DNA of 52,093 nucleotides. Source: an uncultured Wenzhouxiangella sp. Lineage in GTDB: Bacteria; Pseudomonadota; Gammaproteobacteria; Xanthomonadales; Wenzhouxiangellaceae. Made by a program: the position numbers and the translations under genes. This document shows, one piece after another, positions 24,949-34,811 of this stretch. The notes beneath the pieces were generated by a model. That model saw only the letters and a list, made by a program, of their open reading frames with translations. It had not been told where the DNA came from and did not search any database. The first letter of the stretch is position 1. Each line of letters starts with the position of its first letter. The stretch lies in NCBI GenBank assembly GCA_937876395.1, contig CALEIM010000025.1, positions 1-52,093 on the forward strand, written 5' to 3'.

Positions 24949-27900
24949 ATGAGTACGGGGAAAGGCATGCACAATATAGCCGTTGACGGCGCGCGCTATA
25001 AAATCAACCTACCCCATGCAGAAACCGATTATATCCAGGGCAGGATTGCCAGTACCGGGCAACCTTATGAGCTTTCGATGCTCCAGAATATGGCAGCCCG
25101 TCTACAACCTGGCGATCTGGTGTTGGATATAGGCGCCAACATCGGTAACCACAGTCTCTACCTGGCCAGCGTCACTGAATGTGTTGTCCATGCTTTTGAG
25201 CCCAATATTGAACTCTGCCGTGGTCTTCAGAAATCGATACAGGCCAATGGGCTACAAGACCGCGTAACGGTTCACCAAGTCGGCGTATCATGTACTGCAG
25301 GTTTGGCGACGTTCAGGAATCTGGACGAATCAAATCTCGGTGCGCAGTCACTGGATGTGCAACATGACGTGGTAGACGCTCCGATCCGCCTGGTATGCCT
25401 TGATGATATGCAGTTCGACCTGCCTGTCAGTATGATCAAGGTCGATGTCGAAGGCATGGAGTTTGAAGTTCTGAAGGGTGCAATCAAGCTGATTCAGTCT
25501 GATAAGCCTATGCTTTATGTCGAGGCTCAGACAGTAACAGACTTTGAAGATCTTTCCAAGCTTTTGTATTCTTTCGGGTATTTCTATCTGAATACCTTTA
25601 ATGCCACACCCACCCATTTGTTTATCCATGAAAGCAGATCAGATTCAGTTTCAGAAACTCGCCGCAATCTGTTTGAGAGCCAACTAACCGCCTATGCGCA
25701 GCGCTCAGAGGAGATTGCCCTGAGAGAGCTCTTGAATAATGCCAATCTGAAATATGCGGAAGCCACTGAGCGGGAGCGCAAAGTCAAGCAGAAACTCGAG
25801 TCGGCCAACCGTAAATATCGTGAGTCCAGTGAACAGCTAAGGCAATCGATAGAGCAGATACGTTCTTTCGAGCTGGACAAGAAGGAACTTGCGCTGATGA
25901 GCCGAGAGAACAGCCAGGGCTCAGACCGGATCCTGCAGCAGACAAAACTGGAACTGGAGAAGGCGAAAAATCAACTGGCTCTCCGTGATGAGCGCTTTGA
26001 GATGGAGAGAACGGCACTTGAAGCTCGTCACGCCCTTGAGAAAGAAATGCTGCAGAATGCGAAGCAGGAAGTAGAGGAAAAATTTCAGCAGATCAATGAG
26101 AAATATCAGATCGCGACTGATGAAACAATTCCGAATTTGAAGGAAAATATTAATCAAATGTCAGTCCGCCTGGAGACCCTTCAGCTATCGTCGCAGGACC
26201 TTTCTAAGCGGCTAATCAATCAGCAACGGGCCACCGCTGATGCCCATGCCAAGTACCGTCGTTTAACTTCAGAAAATATCCCGACTCTGAAATCAAAACT
26301 GGAGAGCCAAGACCGGCGCAGTCGGGAGCTTTTCCAACAAGTCCAGAATTTCAACACCAAACTCAAGGACGAGCGTCAGGCAAGAGCGAAGGCAGAACGT
26401 GCGCTCAGCGCAATCAAGATGAGCAAGACATGGAAGGCAGGCCGATATCTGCGCAAGGCATCCGGTTCGTTTGCGGATGCAATCAAGTTGCCTGTGCGTC
26501 TTTTCCGTTTGCGCAAGCAGCAGTCAGTTTTGCACTTGCCGCCTGTGCCGGAGGCGCGTCCCGCGGGCGAATCGTGGCCCACGAGCACTAAACCAGCGGC
26601 GTCTGTATCCAGTTCGGCCGGATTGAAAACTCAGTCACTATCAGACAAGCCCAGTCATGAATTACGCATCGCCTGCGTCATGGATGAGTTCACCTTTGGA
26701 TCCTATCAACCCGAGGCTCAATTCACTCAGCTTACTCCAGAAAACTGGCAGCATGAGTTGGATGCTTGCCAGCCAGAATTGCTTTTTATTGAGTCTGCCT
26801 GGCGTGGGAAGGATAAACGCTGGGGTAGCAAGGTTGGGCACTGCAGTACAGAGCTCCGACATATTGTTTCCTGGTGTCAGGATCGGGGCATACCTACCTT
26901 GTTTTGGAACAAGGAGGATCCGGTTCATTTTGAAACCTTTTTGACTACGGCAAAGCTGTTCGATTTTGTCTTTACTACCGACATTGACTGCGTTCAACGC
27001 TACAAAGCAGCCTTGGGTCATAACCGAGTGTATTTTCTGCCATTTGCTTGTCAGCCCAAGATGCATAACCCTGTTGAAAAATATCAGCGCAAAGATGCTT
27101 TTTGCTTTGCCGGCGCCTACTATGCGCGCTATCCAGACCGCACGCGCGACCTGGAAAGCTTTGTCGCCGAATTGCCGGAAATCAAGCCGCTGGAGATATA
27201 CGACCGCAACTACGGCAAAGGCCACCCGGACTACCAGTTTCCAGAACAGTATCAGCCTTATATTGTCGGCACGCTGCGATTTGACGAAATAGACAAGGCC
27301 TACAAAGGCTACAACTACGCTATTAACCTGAATTCCATCAAGCAATCCCAGAGCATGTTTTCGCGCCGGGTATATGAGCTACTCGGTTCCAACACATTGA
27401 CCGTCAGCAATTTTTCTCGTGGTCTGCGGCTGATGTTTGGAGATCTGGTGCTTAGCAGCGACAGCGGCGAAGAAATCAAGCGTAGGCTGCAAACTCTGCA
27501 GAGGCAAGGGAGTATTGATCGCCTGCGTCTGGCCGGATTGCGGAAAGCCATGAGCGAGCATACCTACGGCGACCGTCTCAACTACATACTAGAGAAGATC
27601 ACTGGCCAGCCGCGTAGAAATGACCTCCCCTCAGTGCATGTTATCGCTCCTGCGAATAGTCCGGAGGATGTCCAGCGTCAGCTTGCGGCAATCCAGCGTC
27701 AACAGGGCGTTTGCCTTAGTGCAACGATAGTGGTCAAGCCTGAGTTGGTGAACAGCGCCGAGCAACATATTAGAGAGAAAAGAGCAACCGGAAACGTTCA
27801 GGTCCTCCGTACCAGGGCCCTGCACGCGCAGGAGCTGCAGGATAAAAACCTGCTGCAACTCGTCAACGAGGAGGATTGGATCGCAGCGATGCATCCACGG

Positions 27901-29970
27901 GATCATTATGGCAGCCACTATCTGTTGGATATGCTGCTGGCGACTCGCTACACAGACGCCAAAATAATTGGTAAGGGCAGTTGGTACAAGCATCAGATCG
28001 GTAGCCTGCACCATGAAATCGAAAGCAGCTCCTATCAACCGACAGAGAGTCTGGCTGCACGCCGCGCTATTATCAGCCCGCAAATTGCCTTAAGCATTTC
28101 AGCATATGAATGGCTGCAATCAATCGATACCCACTACTACGACCAGCCACAGCAGTTTTCCGTGGATGGCTACAACTACTGCGAAAACCTCCCAGAAACC
28201 GCAAGCGATCTTCAAACTCAGGTGGATGACCTGCAATGTAACCAGGGCATCAGCCTGGCCCAAATGCTGAAAGAGGCAGAAGCCATCAGGCCGCTGGCAA
28301 GCAATATCGACAGCAAGCCACGTCTAAGTGGTAGACAGCTCGCGCAGTGGCTGAAGGGCAATAAGGTGAGGCTATCCCAAGCGGCTAGCAGCGATCGACT
28401 GCTGGAATCGGAAGTGGTCCGCCTCAGCCGGAATAAGGCTCTAAAGACACAAATCATTGGAAACACCCTGCATATCGAGTCCCACCTCGGAGACGGTGAG
28501 CATGAGTATATCTATGGATCGAAAAAGGTCCGGATAGAGGACCTTCGGCAACGACTAGAGCAGCCCGACGGCAAGCCGCTGGATATCCACTTTGCAACGG
28601 ACCCAGGGCTGAATATTAACCTTGTAGTGCTGTACCTGGGCGCCACAGGTGACCGCCTGAGCCATCAAATGATAGCGGCCAACCGTAACAGCCGGCTGGA
28701 GCCACCGGAGAAAACTACACAAATCAAAGTTGGTCTGCGCATCTATGCGGCCGGAAGGGCCAGGGTCAACTCAGTTACATTCGGGCATCTAAACTTGGAC
28801 CCTGGCTCTATTTTGGGACAGTCCGATGTGTTAGTGCTTACCAATCATTATCCCAGCTACGATGACCTGTATCGCAATGGATTTGTGCACACCCGGGTGC
28901 TTGGGTACGCGAGAAAAGGTGTCAAGGCAGACGTTTTCCGTCTGCGTCAGCATGAACCAATCAGGTGGCATGAGTTTCAAGATGTTGATGTTGCAACCGG
29001 GTCGCAATCCGCTCTTCGCAAAGTACTGAAAAGTGGTCGTTATCGCCATGTATTAGTGCATTTTCTCGACCCGTATATGTGGGACGTGTTAAAGGATTTC
29101 ATTGACAAGATTCGGATAACGGTCTGGGTGCATGGCGCAGAAATTCATCCTTGGTATCGCAGGAAGTACAACATTGATACGCCTGAACAGGAAGAGATAG
29201 CCAGGGCAGAAAGCGAGGTTCGCATGAACTTTTGGCGCGACCTACTGCGCTCTATGCCAGATAATCTGCATATGGTATTCGTATCCCACTATTTTTCTTC
29301 TGAAGTAATGCAGGACCTGGGTTTTGATCTCCCGGCTGATAAATTCAGTGTAATCCACAATCCCATCGATACTGAACTGTTCAGCTACGTCGAAAAGGAT
29401 CCGGAGCAGCGCAAAAAGATTCTTTCAATTCGGCCCTATACATCTCGTCAATATGCCAACGATTTGGCAGTTCAATGCGTTTTGGAGCTTTCAAAGAAGC
29501 CCTTCTTTGATCAGCTCAGCTTTACATTTATTGGTGATGGTGCGCTTTTTGAGGAAACCGTTTTGCCTCTTCGTCAGTTTGACAATGTGCACATTGAGCA
29601 GGGATTCATAACACAAGCCGAGATTGCATCGCTGCATAAAACGCATGGGATTTTTCTTTGTCCCACGCGCTGGGACAGTCAAGGGGTGTCCCGTGATGAG
29701 GCTATGGCTTCAGGGTTAGTGCCTTTGACAAATGCGATAGCTGCGGTGCCAGAGTTTGTCGATCAGAGTTGTGGCTTTGCTTTGCCGTCGGAAAGTGCGG
29801 AGCAGATAGCAGAGGCCGCAAGTGTTCTATTTGGTGATCCGGTTCTATTTCAGGAGTTATCAAGAAGTGCTGCTAAACGCGTACGTGATCAGTCAAGCAC
29901 GCAAATGATTATTGGTGCGGAAATTAGCTTGCTTAGCAGAAAAGCAAGAATTAATGCTCGGAATAGGTAG
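24949..29970 (+). CDS. Giant multidomain glycan enzyme: FkbM methyltransferase, coiled coil, CgeB-like and GT4 domains
   Basis: The 1673-residue single frame contains several modules. Residues 1-230 are an FkbM-type methyltransferase (VLDIGANIGNHSLY near 58, IKVDVEGMEFEVLKGA). Residues 245-500 are a long coiled coil, closing with a basic motif (SKTWKAGRYLRKA then PVRLFRLRKQQ). Residues 570-890 resemble CgeB/DUF3880 glycosyltransferases (FWNKEDPVHFETF, FCFAGAYYARYPDRTRDLE). Residues 895-1130 look like a degenerate GT2-like region. Residues 1165-1285 are beta-rich. Residues 1290-1665 are a GT4-type transferase (HNPIDTELFSYVEKDPEQR, CPTRWDSQGVSRDEAMASGL). It begins directly after the wecC TAA. 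It probably builds and methylates a glycan, perhaps capping it, but the order of activities is inference. Confidence 0.8.
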   Translation: MSTGKGMHNIAVDGARYKINLPHAETDYIQGRIASTGQPYELSMLQNMAARLQPGDLVLDIGANIGNHSLYLASVTECVVHAFEPNIELCRGLQKSIQANGLQDRVTVHQVGVSCTAGLATFRNLDESNLGAQSLDVQHDVVDAPIRLVCLDDMQFDLPVSMIKVDVEGMEFEVLKGAIKLIQSDKPMLYVEAQTVTDFEDLSKLLYSFGYFYLNTFNATPTHLFIHESRSDSVSETRRNLFESQLTAYAQRSEEIALRELLNNANLKYAEATERERKVKQKLESANRKYRESSEQLRQSIEQIRSFELDKKELALMSRENSQGSDRILQQTKLELEKAKNQLALRDERFEMERTALEARHALEKEMLQNAKQEVEEKFQQINEKYQIATDETIPNLKENINQMSVRLETLQLSSQDLSKRLINQQRATADAHAKYRRLTSENIPTLKSKLESQDRRSRELFQQVQNFNTKLKDERQARAKAERALSAIKMSKTWKAGRYLRKASGSFADAIKLPVRLFRLRKQQSVLHLPPVPEARPAGESWPTSTKPAASVSSSAGLKTQSLSDKPSHELRIACVMDEFTFGSYQPEAQFTQLTPENWQHELDACQPELLFIESAWRGKDKRWGSKVGHCSTELRHIVSWCQDRGIPTLFWNKEDPVHFETFLTTAKLFDFVFTTDIDCVQRYKAALGHNRVYFLPFACQPKMHNPVEKYQRKDAFCFAGAYYARYPDRTRDLESFVAELPEIKPLEIYDRNYGKGHPDYQFPEQYQPYIVGTLRFDEIDKAYKGYNYAINLNSIKQSQSMFSRRVYELLGSNTLTVSNFSRGLRLMFGDLVLSSDSGEEIKRRLQTLQRQGSIDRLRLAGLRKAMSEHTYGDRLNYILEKITGQPRRNDLPSVHVIAPANSPEDVQRQLAAIQRQQGVCLSATIVVKPELVNSAEQHIREKRATGNVQVLRTRALHAQELQDKNLLQLVNEEDWIAAMHPRDHYGSHYLLDMLLATRYTDAKIIGKGSWYKHQIGSLHHEIESSSYQPTESLAARRAIISPQIALSISAYEWLQSIDTHYYDQPQQFSVDGYNYCENLPETASDLQTQVDDLQCNQGISLAQMLKEAEAIRPLASNIDSKPRLSGRQLAQWLKGNKVRLSQAASSDRLLESEVVRLSRNKALKTQIIGNTLHIESHLGDGEHEYIYGSKKVRIEDLRQRLEQPDGKPLDIHFATDPGLNINLVVLYLGATGDRLSHQMIAANRNSRLEPPEKTTQIKVGLRIYAAGRARVNSVTFGHLNLDPGSILGQSDVLVLTNHYPSYDDLYRNGFVHTRVLGYARKGVKADVFRLRQHEPIRWHEFQDVDVATGSQSALRKVLKSGRYRHVLVHFLDPYMWDVLKDFIDKIRITVWVHGAEIHPWYRRKYNIDTPEQEEIARAESEVRMNFWRDLLRSMPDNLHMVFVSHYFSSEVMQDLGFDLPADKFSVIHNPIDTELFSYVEKDPEQRKKILSIRPYTSRQYANDLAVQCVLELSKKPFFDQLSFTFIGDGALFEETVLPLRQFDNVHIEQGFITQAEIASLHKTHGIFLCPTRWDSQGVSRDEAMASGLVPLTNAIAAVPEFVDQSCGFALPSESAEQIAEAASVLFGDPVLFQELSRSAAKRVRDQSSTQMIIGAEISLLSRKARINARNR

Positions 29971-29983
29971 TTTTGAGATCTAA

Positions 29984-32179
29984 ATGAACCAAGTCGAATC
30001 TATTGAGAAAGACGAAGTGCTACGTGAGGTTGACCGGGCGGTGTCAGAGCGCCATATTGTTCGGCGCTCAGTAATTCTGTTTAGTAACAACAACGTAATT
30101 GCAGATGGCGAAGTGGTTGATCGGCAAACCTATATCGGTAAAGGTCGAAATATAAGATGCGAAGGAAGGCGAGTTCTAGGGGAGTATACCGGCGATAGAA
30201 AATCCTATCAAATGGTGATACATAATAAAAATGTGGGTTATGTTTTCAATGGGATAACTGTCAAGTACAGAGTTTCAGGTTGGGAAAGCATTCGCTATAT
30301 AGCTGTTGGTCATACCGCATACAAGGCCTTTAGACATATTAAAATCCCCAATCCCAAGCAAGGTGAGTGGGTTATTTTTTCGCTTTGTTATAACGATCTT
30401 GCCTACCGCATGATGAATTCATGGGTGAATGACTCACCTATGGCTATAGACGATTTTCGGGTTTATGTGAGTGGACGTCCATCAGAGTCCGGAGCACGGA
30501 TTGAGGTTGCATGGGCCTCTGCATGGCACGATATAGGTAAAGCACAAGGTCGGGACGCCGTTGATAGATCTAGCTGTCCGGAGCTTCTTGAACGATTGAA
30601 AATCTACTTTCTTAGCTGTAATCCATCGTTAAATCAACAGGCTGAGCGGTTTATTGAGGCGGGAGACTGCCCAATGACAGGGGATGTTGTACTTCCCTGG
30701 GAGCCACTTAGTCCAACTCCGGACGGGATGTCCAAGTCAGGCACGTATCGATATCTTTGGCATGCTATGCACCCAGTAATTACATTGCTGGTGTATGGGG
30801 ACAATAATAACGTTCCATCGGCTATTTATGCAGCAAGAGATTATGTGAATTCATGGATTGATAGCAGTTATTTGAGAGTTGATCCGGATAGCAAATATAC
30901 ATGGTATGACCATGGGACAGCCGAGCGCCTTCTGGCATTTCTCATGATGTATGAGATTGGCCGCAAACATAAATTCGATTATCGATTTATGACACGGCTA
31001 AGCAGCGTGATTGTAAGACATGGACAACTTCTGGAATCTGAATCGTTTTACGCGCTTCACCAACCAACTCGATACCATAATCATGCCTGGTTCCAGGATT
31101 TGGCCTTGGTTGCAGCCGCACTGGGAATGTCCGATCTAGCGTGTTCAAGGCGCTGGTTGGATCGAGCAATTGAGCGCCTTGAGGACCAGTTTCGGAGCCT
31201 GATTGTACATGATGGCCCATACTTCATTTTTTCTGAAAATTCGATTGGTTATCACCTTGGTGTTGAACGATTGACAAAATTTGCCAGCGAGCTTGTAACT
31301 ATGTCAGGTGTCCAGTCCGAAATTCCGGGAACCGCCGAAGGGCTGACCAAGTGGTCTCGCTTTTTTGTTTACCCGGATGGTCGAAGGCCCTCTCAGGGTG
31401 ATACCTTTAGACAGCCCAATCCTGTCACGCTATCTAGAAAACCCACCCATGGCTCGGGTGGCTCGGGTTTTTCTTTCACTGCTTTGCCAAAGGCGGGTTA
31501 TACCGTAGTTAAAGGTAATCATGAGGCGCGGCCTTTCATGGTCTGCATGTTTGCTACTTCACGTTCAAAAACGCACAAGCATGAGGATGACCTGTCTTTC
31601 ACCCTGTTTTTCGATGGCATTGAATGGCTTATAGATCCTAGCATGTATTCTCATGATTACACGGATACAGTTCCCGCCTACCTTAGAAGCTCGATCGCAC
31701 ATAATATGGTGGCAATACCGGGGTTGGATTACCGAATTGAACCTGGCTCCTCTAACTTGACGGGAACAGAAGTAGATAATGAGTTTGTGCTAAGTGGTCA
31801 CCATAGCGCATATCGAAATATTCTGGTATCCAGAAAAATTCTGGGCAGTTTCGACAAGTTGATTCTGCGGGGTGAGGACGATGTCAGGTCAGCTTTGGGG
31901 CTCGATCATTCGATATATCACGTTTTTCATCTCGGTGAGGGGGTGCGCGTCGCTCGATCAGGCAACGAAATTATGCTAAGTCATAATTCTTCGCAGTATG
32001 GATTGAGGGTTAGCGGGCTTGCATCAACAATAGTGAGGGAGGGGCTCAATCATGATGACGGATTGATAAGTGTTGCAGGCCAAGGCTTCATGGAGTGCGT
32101 AGATACGGTTTCAATGTATACCCCAATGATCAATAATTCATCCATTCAATGGTGTTTGGAGGCAGTTCGCTACCCATGA
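29984..32179 (+). CDS. Heparinase II/III-like polysaccharide lyase family protein
   Basis: The 731-residue protein has an N-terminal beta-rich domain (about 1-190), an alpha toroid region (about 200-470, with TWYDHGTAERLLAFLMMYEI and HNHAWFQDLALVAAAL) and the heparinase II/III C-terminal signature. That signature reads THKHEDDLSFTLFFDGIEWL, then DPSMYSHDYTDTVPAYLRSS and IAHNMVAIPG, with the His and Tyr positions used in beta-elimination of uronic-acid glycans. No signal peptide is evident, so it may act in the cytoplasm or leave by an unusual route. Codon use is visibly AT-rich compared with wecB/wecC. It overlaps the sulfotransferase by ATGA. In this setting it could trim or edit a ManNAcA-containing chain; that is inference. 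Confidence 0.82.
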   Translation: MNQVESIEKDEVLREVDRAVSERHIVRRSVILFSNNNVIADGEVVDRQTYIGKGRNIRCEGRRVLGEYTGDRKSYQMVIHNKNVGYVFNGITVKYRVSGWESIRYIAVGHTAYKAFRHIKIPNPKQGEWVIFSLCYNDLAYRMMNSWVNDSPMAIDDFRVYVSGRPSESGARIEVAWASAWHDIGKAQGRDAVDRSSCPELLERLKIYFLSCNPSLNQQAERFIEAGDCPMTGDVVLPWEPLSPTPDGMSKSGTYRYLWHAMHPVITLLVYGDNNNVPSAIYAARDYVNSWIDSSYLRVDPDSKYTWYDHGTAERLLAFLMMYEIGRKHKFDYRFMTRLSSVIVRHGQLLESESFYALHQPTRYHNHAWFQDLALVAAALGMSDLACSRRWLDRAIERLEDQFRSLIVHDGPYFIFSENSIGYHLGVERLTKFASELVTMSGVQSEIPGTAEGLTKWSRFFVYPDGRRPSQGDTFRQPNPVTLSRKPTHGSGGSGFSFTALPKAGYTVVKGNHEARPFMVCMFATSRSKTHKHEDDLSFTLFFDGIEWLIDPSMYSHDYTDTVPAYLRSSIAHNMVAIPGLDYRIEPGSSNLTGTEVDNEFVLSGHHSAYRNILVSRKILGSFDKLILRGEDDVRSALGLDHSIYHVFHLGEGVRVARSGNEIMLSHNSSQYGLRVSGLASTIVREGLNHDDGLISVAGQGFMECVDTVSMYTPMINNSSIQWCLEAVRYP

Positions 32180-32946
32180 GCAATATAATCTTTATTCGTC
32201 AGTACGGTCTCCAAAGAAGCGGTACTAATATAGTCAAGGCTTTATGCGAGGTTAACTTTAAATCGGTTTATGTTGTTTCGGAAATTGCAGGAAACAAACA
32301 TGATCCTATGAGCTGGGATATTTTGGAAGGAAATCTGAGAAACTTGAGTCCAGATGAGTCCAGTTTTCCAGAAGAGTACATAGAGGCACTGGCGAGTAAT
32401 GTTGCAGAGAGGTCTCTAAGCTTCATTTTTAATCTGAAGGATCCTGTGTCTTGGCTGGAGAGTTACTATAGGTATCAGTGTAAGAAGTTTAACTACAGAA
32501 ACCCGGGTAAAACCTTCCCATTTTCTAGACAGTTTGCTGAAGAGTCGCTGGCATCCTGGCAAGTGAGGATCGACTCATGGATACCTTTTGTTCAGGGGAA
32601 TCCTGATCAGTGTTATGTGATTCAGCATGAACGCCTACTGGATAACAGTCGCTTGATACTGGGGGAAATAGAAGCGCAATTTGGCTTGGAGAGGCAAGGG
32701 CGCTTTCTTCAACAGATTGATGGCCATGCTTTGAGGGGAACGGAGAGCCAGCATGGAGCCAGTCTGATTCATCCTAAACAAAAGGTGGACAAGGACTATC
32801 ACCTTTCTGGGAGATGGGCTAATGGGATTCCAGCTGAATACGCCAAATTGGCAATGAGCGTTTTTTGTGACGCCAAAAGCAAATGGCCAATCCTTGAGCG
32901 ATTTATAAGTAGTTCTCACTTACCGGGGAAGTTTGTTTCTGGATAA
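32176..32946 (+). CDS. Sulfotransferase family protein
   Basis: The 256-residue protein starts at ATG 32176, overlapping the lyase stop (ATGA). The N-terminal phosphosulfate-binding loop is QYGLQRSGTNIVKAL (residues 9-23, P-loop-like RSGTN), and the second PAPS-contact region is FNLKDPVSWLESYYRYQ. This matches small bacterial sulfotransferases of the GxxRSGTN type that move sulfate from PAPS to carbohydrate hydroxyls. It has no membrane segment. CysD and CysNC, which make PAPS, are encoded 12 kb downstream in the same locus. The last gene on this strand before a strong hairpin, it shares the AT-rich composition of the lyase. Confidence 0.8.
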   Translation: MSNIIFIRQYGLQRSGTNIVKALCEVNFKSVYVVSEIAGNKHDPMSWDILEGNLRNLSPDESSFPEEYIEALASNVAERSLSFIFNLKDPVSWLESYYRYQCKKFNYRNPGKTFPFSRQFAEESLASWQVRIDSWIPFVQGNPDQCYVIQHERLLDNSRLILGEIEAQFGLERQGRFLQQIDGHALRGTESQHGASLIHPKQKVDKDYHLSGRWANGIPAEYAKLAMSVFCDAKSKWPILERFISSSHLPGKFVSG

Positions 32947-32951
32947 AGAAG

Positions 32952-32975
32952 CCGGGTGGCCAATCGGCCACCCGG
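32952..32975. terminator. Strong hairpin between convergent genes
   Basis: A perfect 10-bp stem (CCGGGTGGCC / GGCCACCCGG) with an AATC loop lies between the convergent sulfotransferase and S74-protein genes. Read on the minus strand it is followed by the T-rich CTTCTTTATCC, so it probably terminates the S74 gene and may serve both directions. Confidence 0.7.
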
Positions 32976-33010
32976 ACGAAAGGGTTTGTATGTTAGTGCG
33001 ATATTGTTCT

Positions 33011-34624
33011 TCAGTTTGACTGAAGCTGTCTTTCAAGCTGGCTTATACGGTTTTCCAGATCCTGGTTTTGCGCCTGTAGCGCTTTAGAAGCGGCAATTGC
33101 AACACCAGCCATATCTCCAGGGGCAATATGCTTGTCACTATTTCCAAGGCCGAAAATGGCGTAGAAATCTTCGGCCATCGGGCCAATATGACGTGACGCT
33201 GGTGCGTTTTGGTAGCTCCACTCATGTACTGAAAGGTTATTTAACTGTTCCAGAACGGTTGTTGGGGCCAAGTTGGTTATTTGCTCTTTAATGGTACGGC
33301 TGGAGCCTTGGGATAACGTGCCTGAGATGGCCATGTTGCCGTTGTGGAAAATTTGCATCTGTGTCGCTGACGATCCAACTTTAAATGCAACAAAACGCTC
33401 ATTGGAGCCCGTTCCGGCCAGACCAAATTCCCATCGCTGATCAGCAACTGAGCTGTTCTCGAATCGGAACTTGGGGGCGCCATTGTTTCGAAGTCGAAAC
33501 AACACTCTATTGTTGGCCGTGCCAGTATCTTCGACTATGACTTGGGCGCTATTACTACTGCGCACATGTAGCGGCGCAGTAGGCTGTGTTGTGTTGAATG
33601 CACTGCCGATTCCCATGTACCCGCTACTATTGACTACAACTTTGGTGGATCCGTCAGGAACCCGAATACGGAACCGCCCTTGTTCATCCGTGCCAATTCC
33701 TGTATGAGAGCCTGCATCGGTATTTTCCATACGGATCTGGGTCAGCCCAGTGCCGACAACATGCAAATTGTTGGCGGGTGTGGCGGTTCCCATGCCAATT
33801 CGTCCGAGGGAGTCGATCATGAAGGAGTTGGACGGCGCATCTTCTTCAATGCCCAGCACAGTAATTTTGGATCCACTTAAACCTCGTTGTCTCTGTAGCC
33901 CAAAATTTCCACCGGTTGATGCGCCAAAATGCCAAGCATAGTCGTCGCCATTAGAAGCCTCTGTCTGGACGGAAACGCTCGCCATTCCAGCGTATGGAAG
34001 TATACGAAGTTTTCCAGCGACGACATCATTTGTGTTGGTTGATCCAAATACGCCGTAGCCGCCCATTGCGAGATTGCCGGGGTCGGTGACGTGTGTTGGT
34101 GTAGCATCACCACTTGGTTCCATGTCGTTTATGGACTGCGTGAAAGAGCTGCCTGTCTGGTCGTAATAGCCAGATTCGCGATGCCCTGGGACCTTGATAT
34201 CGGTGATGGCGCCGCCTTCAACTCGAAACGAACCGGCGTGATTGAACATGATGGGCTTTTCGCTTACGTCCAGCTCACTATCGTCTGATTCACTGATTTG
34301 ATAGCCAGTGACAAAGCGAACTTCATAAGTGTAGACCGCGTCGCTCAGGCCGCTTTCGACGAGATGGGCGATATTGGCGCTGAGCGATACTCCGGGCCCA
34401 AAATGCTCGGTCCAGACCTCCGTTTCACCGCGCTTGCGTATCCGCAGTTCCACGCTTTCAAACTCGAACGGGGTGACTACGTCAATCTGTGTGCCTGCGG
34501 CATCAAACCAGAACTCCTCTGCGCTGAATTCGCGGTGCTCATTGGCAAGTGTGTAGCTTGCAACAGACAGTAAAAGGGCAAGAGTGCATGCTTGCCAACG
34601 GGTTTTCCAAGTGATCAGTTTCAT
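33011..34624 (-). CDS. Secreted protein with C-terminal peptidase S74 (endosialidase-type) chaperone domain
   Basis: I start at ATG 34624 (MKLITWKTRWQACTLALLLS), preceded by GAGGTGG; the 537-residue product has a clear signal peptide ending near SYTLANE. The middle consists of beta-rich repeats of tail-fibre type (IGMGTATPANNLHVVG, YMGIGSAFNTTQPTAPLHVR). The C-terminal 97 residues match the S74 intramolecular chaperone: SSRTIKEQI with Ser441 and Lys446 five residues apart as in the autocleavage dyad, then SVHEWSYQ, HIGPMAEDFYAIFGLG and AGVAIAASKALQAQ. A coiled coil (NQDLENRISQLERQLQ) ends it. S74 domains trimerise fibres and then cut themselves off. A trimeric surface fibre is likely. No phage genes surround it. 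Confidence 0.85.
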   Translation of the reverse strand: MKLITWKTRWQACTLALLLSVASYTLANEHREFSAEEFWFDAAGTQIDVVTPFEFESVELRIRKRGETEVWTEHFGPGVSLSANIAHLVESGLSDAVYTYEVRFVTGYQISESDDSELDVSEKPIMFNHAGSFRVEGGAITDIKVPGHRESGYYDQTGSSFTQSINDMEPSGDATPTHVTDPGNLAMGGYGVFGSTNTNDVVAGKLRILPYAGMASVSVQTEASNGDDYAWHFGASTGGNFGLQRQRGLSGSKITVLGIEEDAPSNSFMIDSLGRIGMGTATPANNLHVVGTGLTQIRMENTDAGSHTGIGTDEQGRFRIRVPDGSTKVVVNSSGYMGIGSAFNTTQPTAPLHVRSSNSAQVIVEDTGTANNRVLFRLRNNGAPKFRFENSSVADQRWEFGLAGTGSNERFVAFKVGSSATQMQIFHNGNMAISGTLSQGSSRTIKEQITNLAPTTVLEQLNNLSVHEWSYQNAPASRHIGPMAEDFYAIFGLGNSDKHIAPGDMAGVAIAASKALQAQNQDLENRISQLERQLQSN

Positions 34625-34811
34625 GCTCCACCTCTTATCAGGGTATCGTAAATCGCCCATTCTGCCCCTTTGCTTGCCAGAGTCATTGGGCTGGGCACAA
34701 TCGCACCAATGGTTCTTTCAATTAATACGTAAATGCGGGTAGAAGTCTGCCAATCTCCGGATACTTAGTTTGATTCGAGTTGATGATGCCCGCTTCTATC
34801 AGTGTTTTGCG

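Noticed and set aside
33011..34624. Prophage remnant suggested by the S74 tail-fibre domain
   Set aside because: No other phage gene, integrase or attachment site is nearby, and the protein has its own signal peptide, so a chromosomal secreted fibre is more likely.
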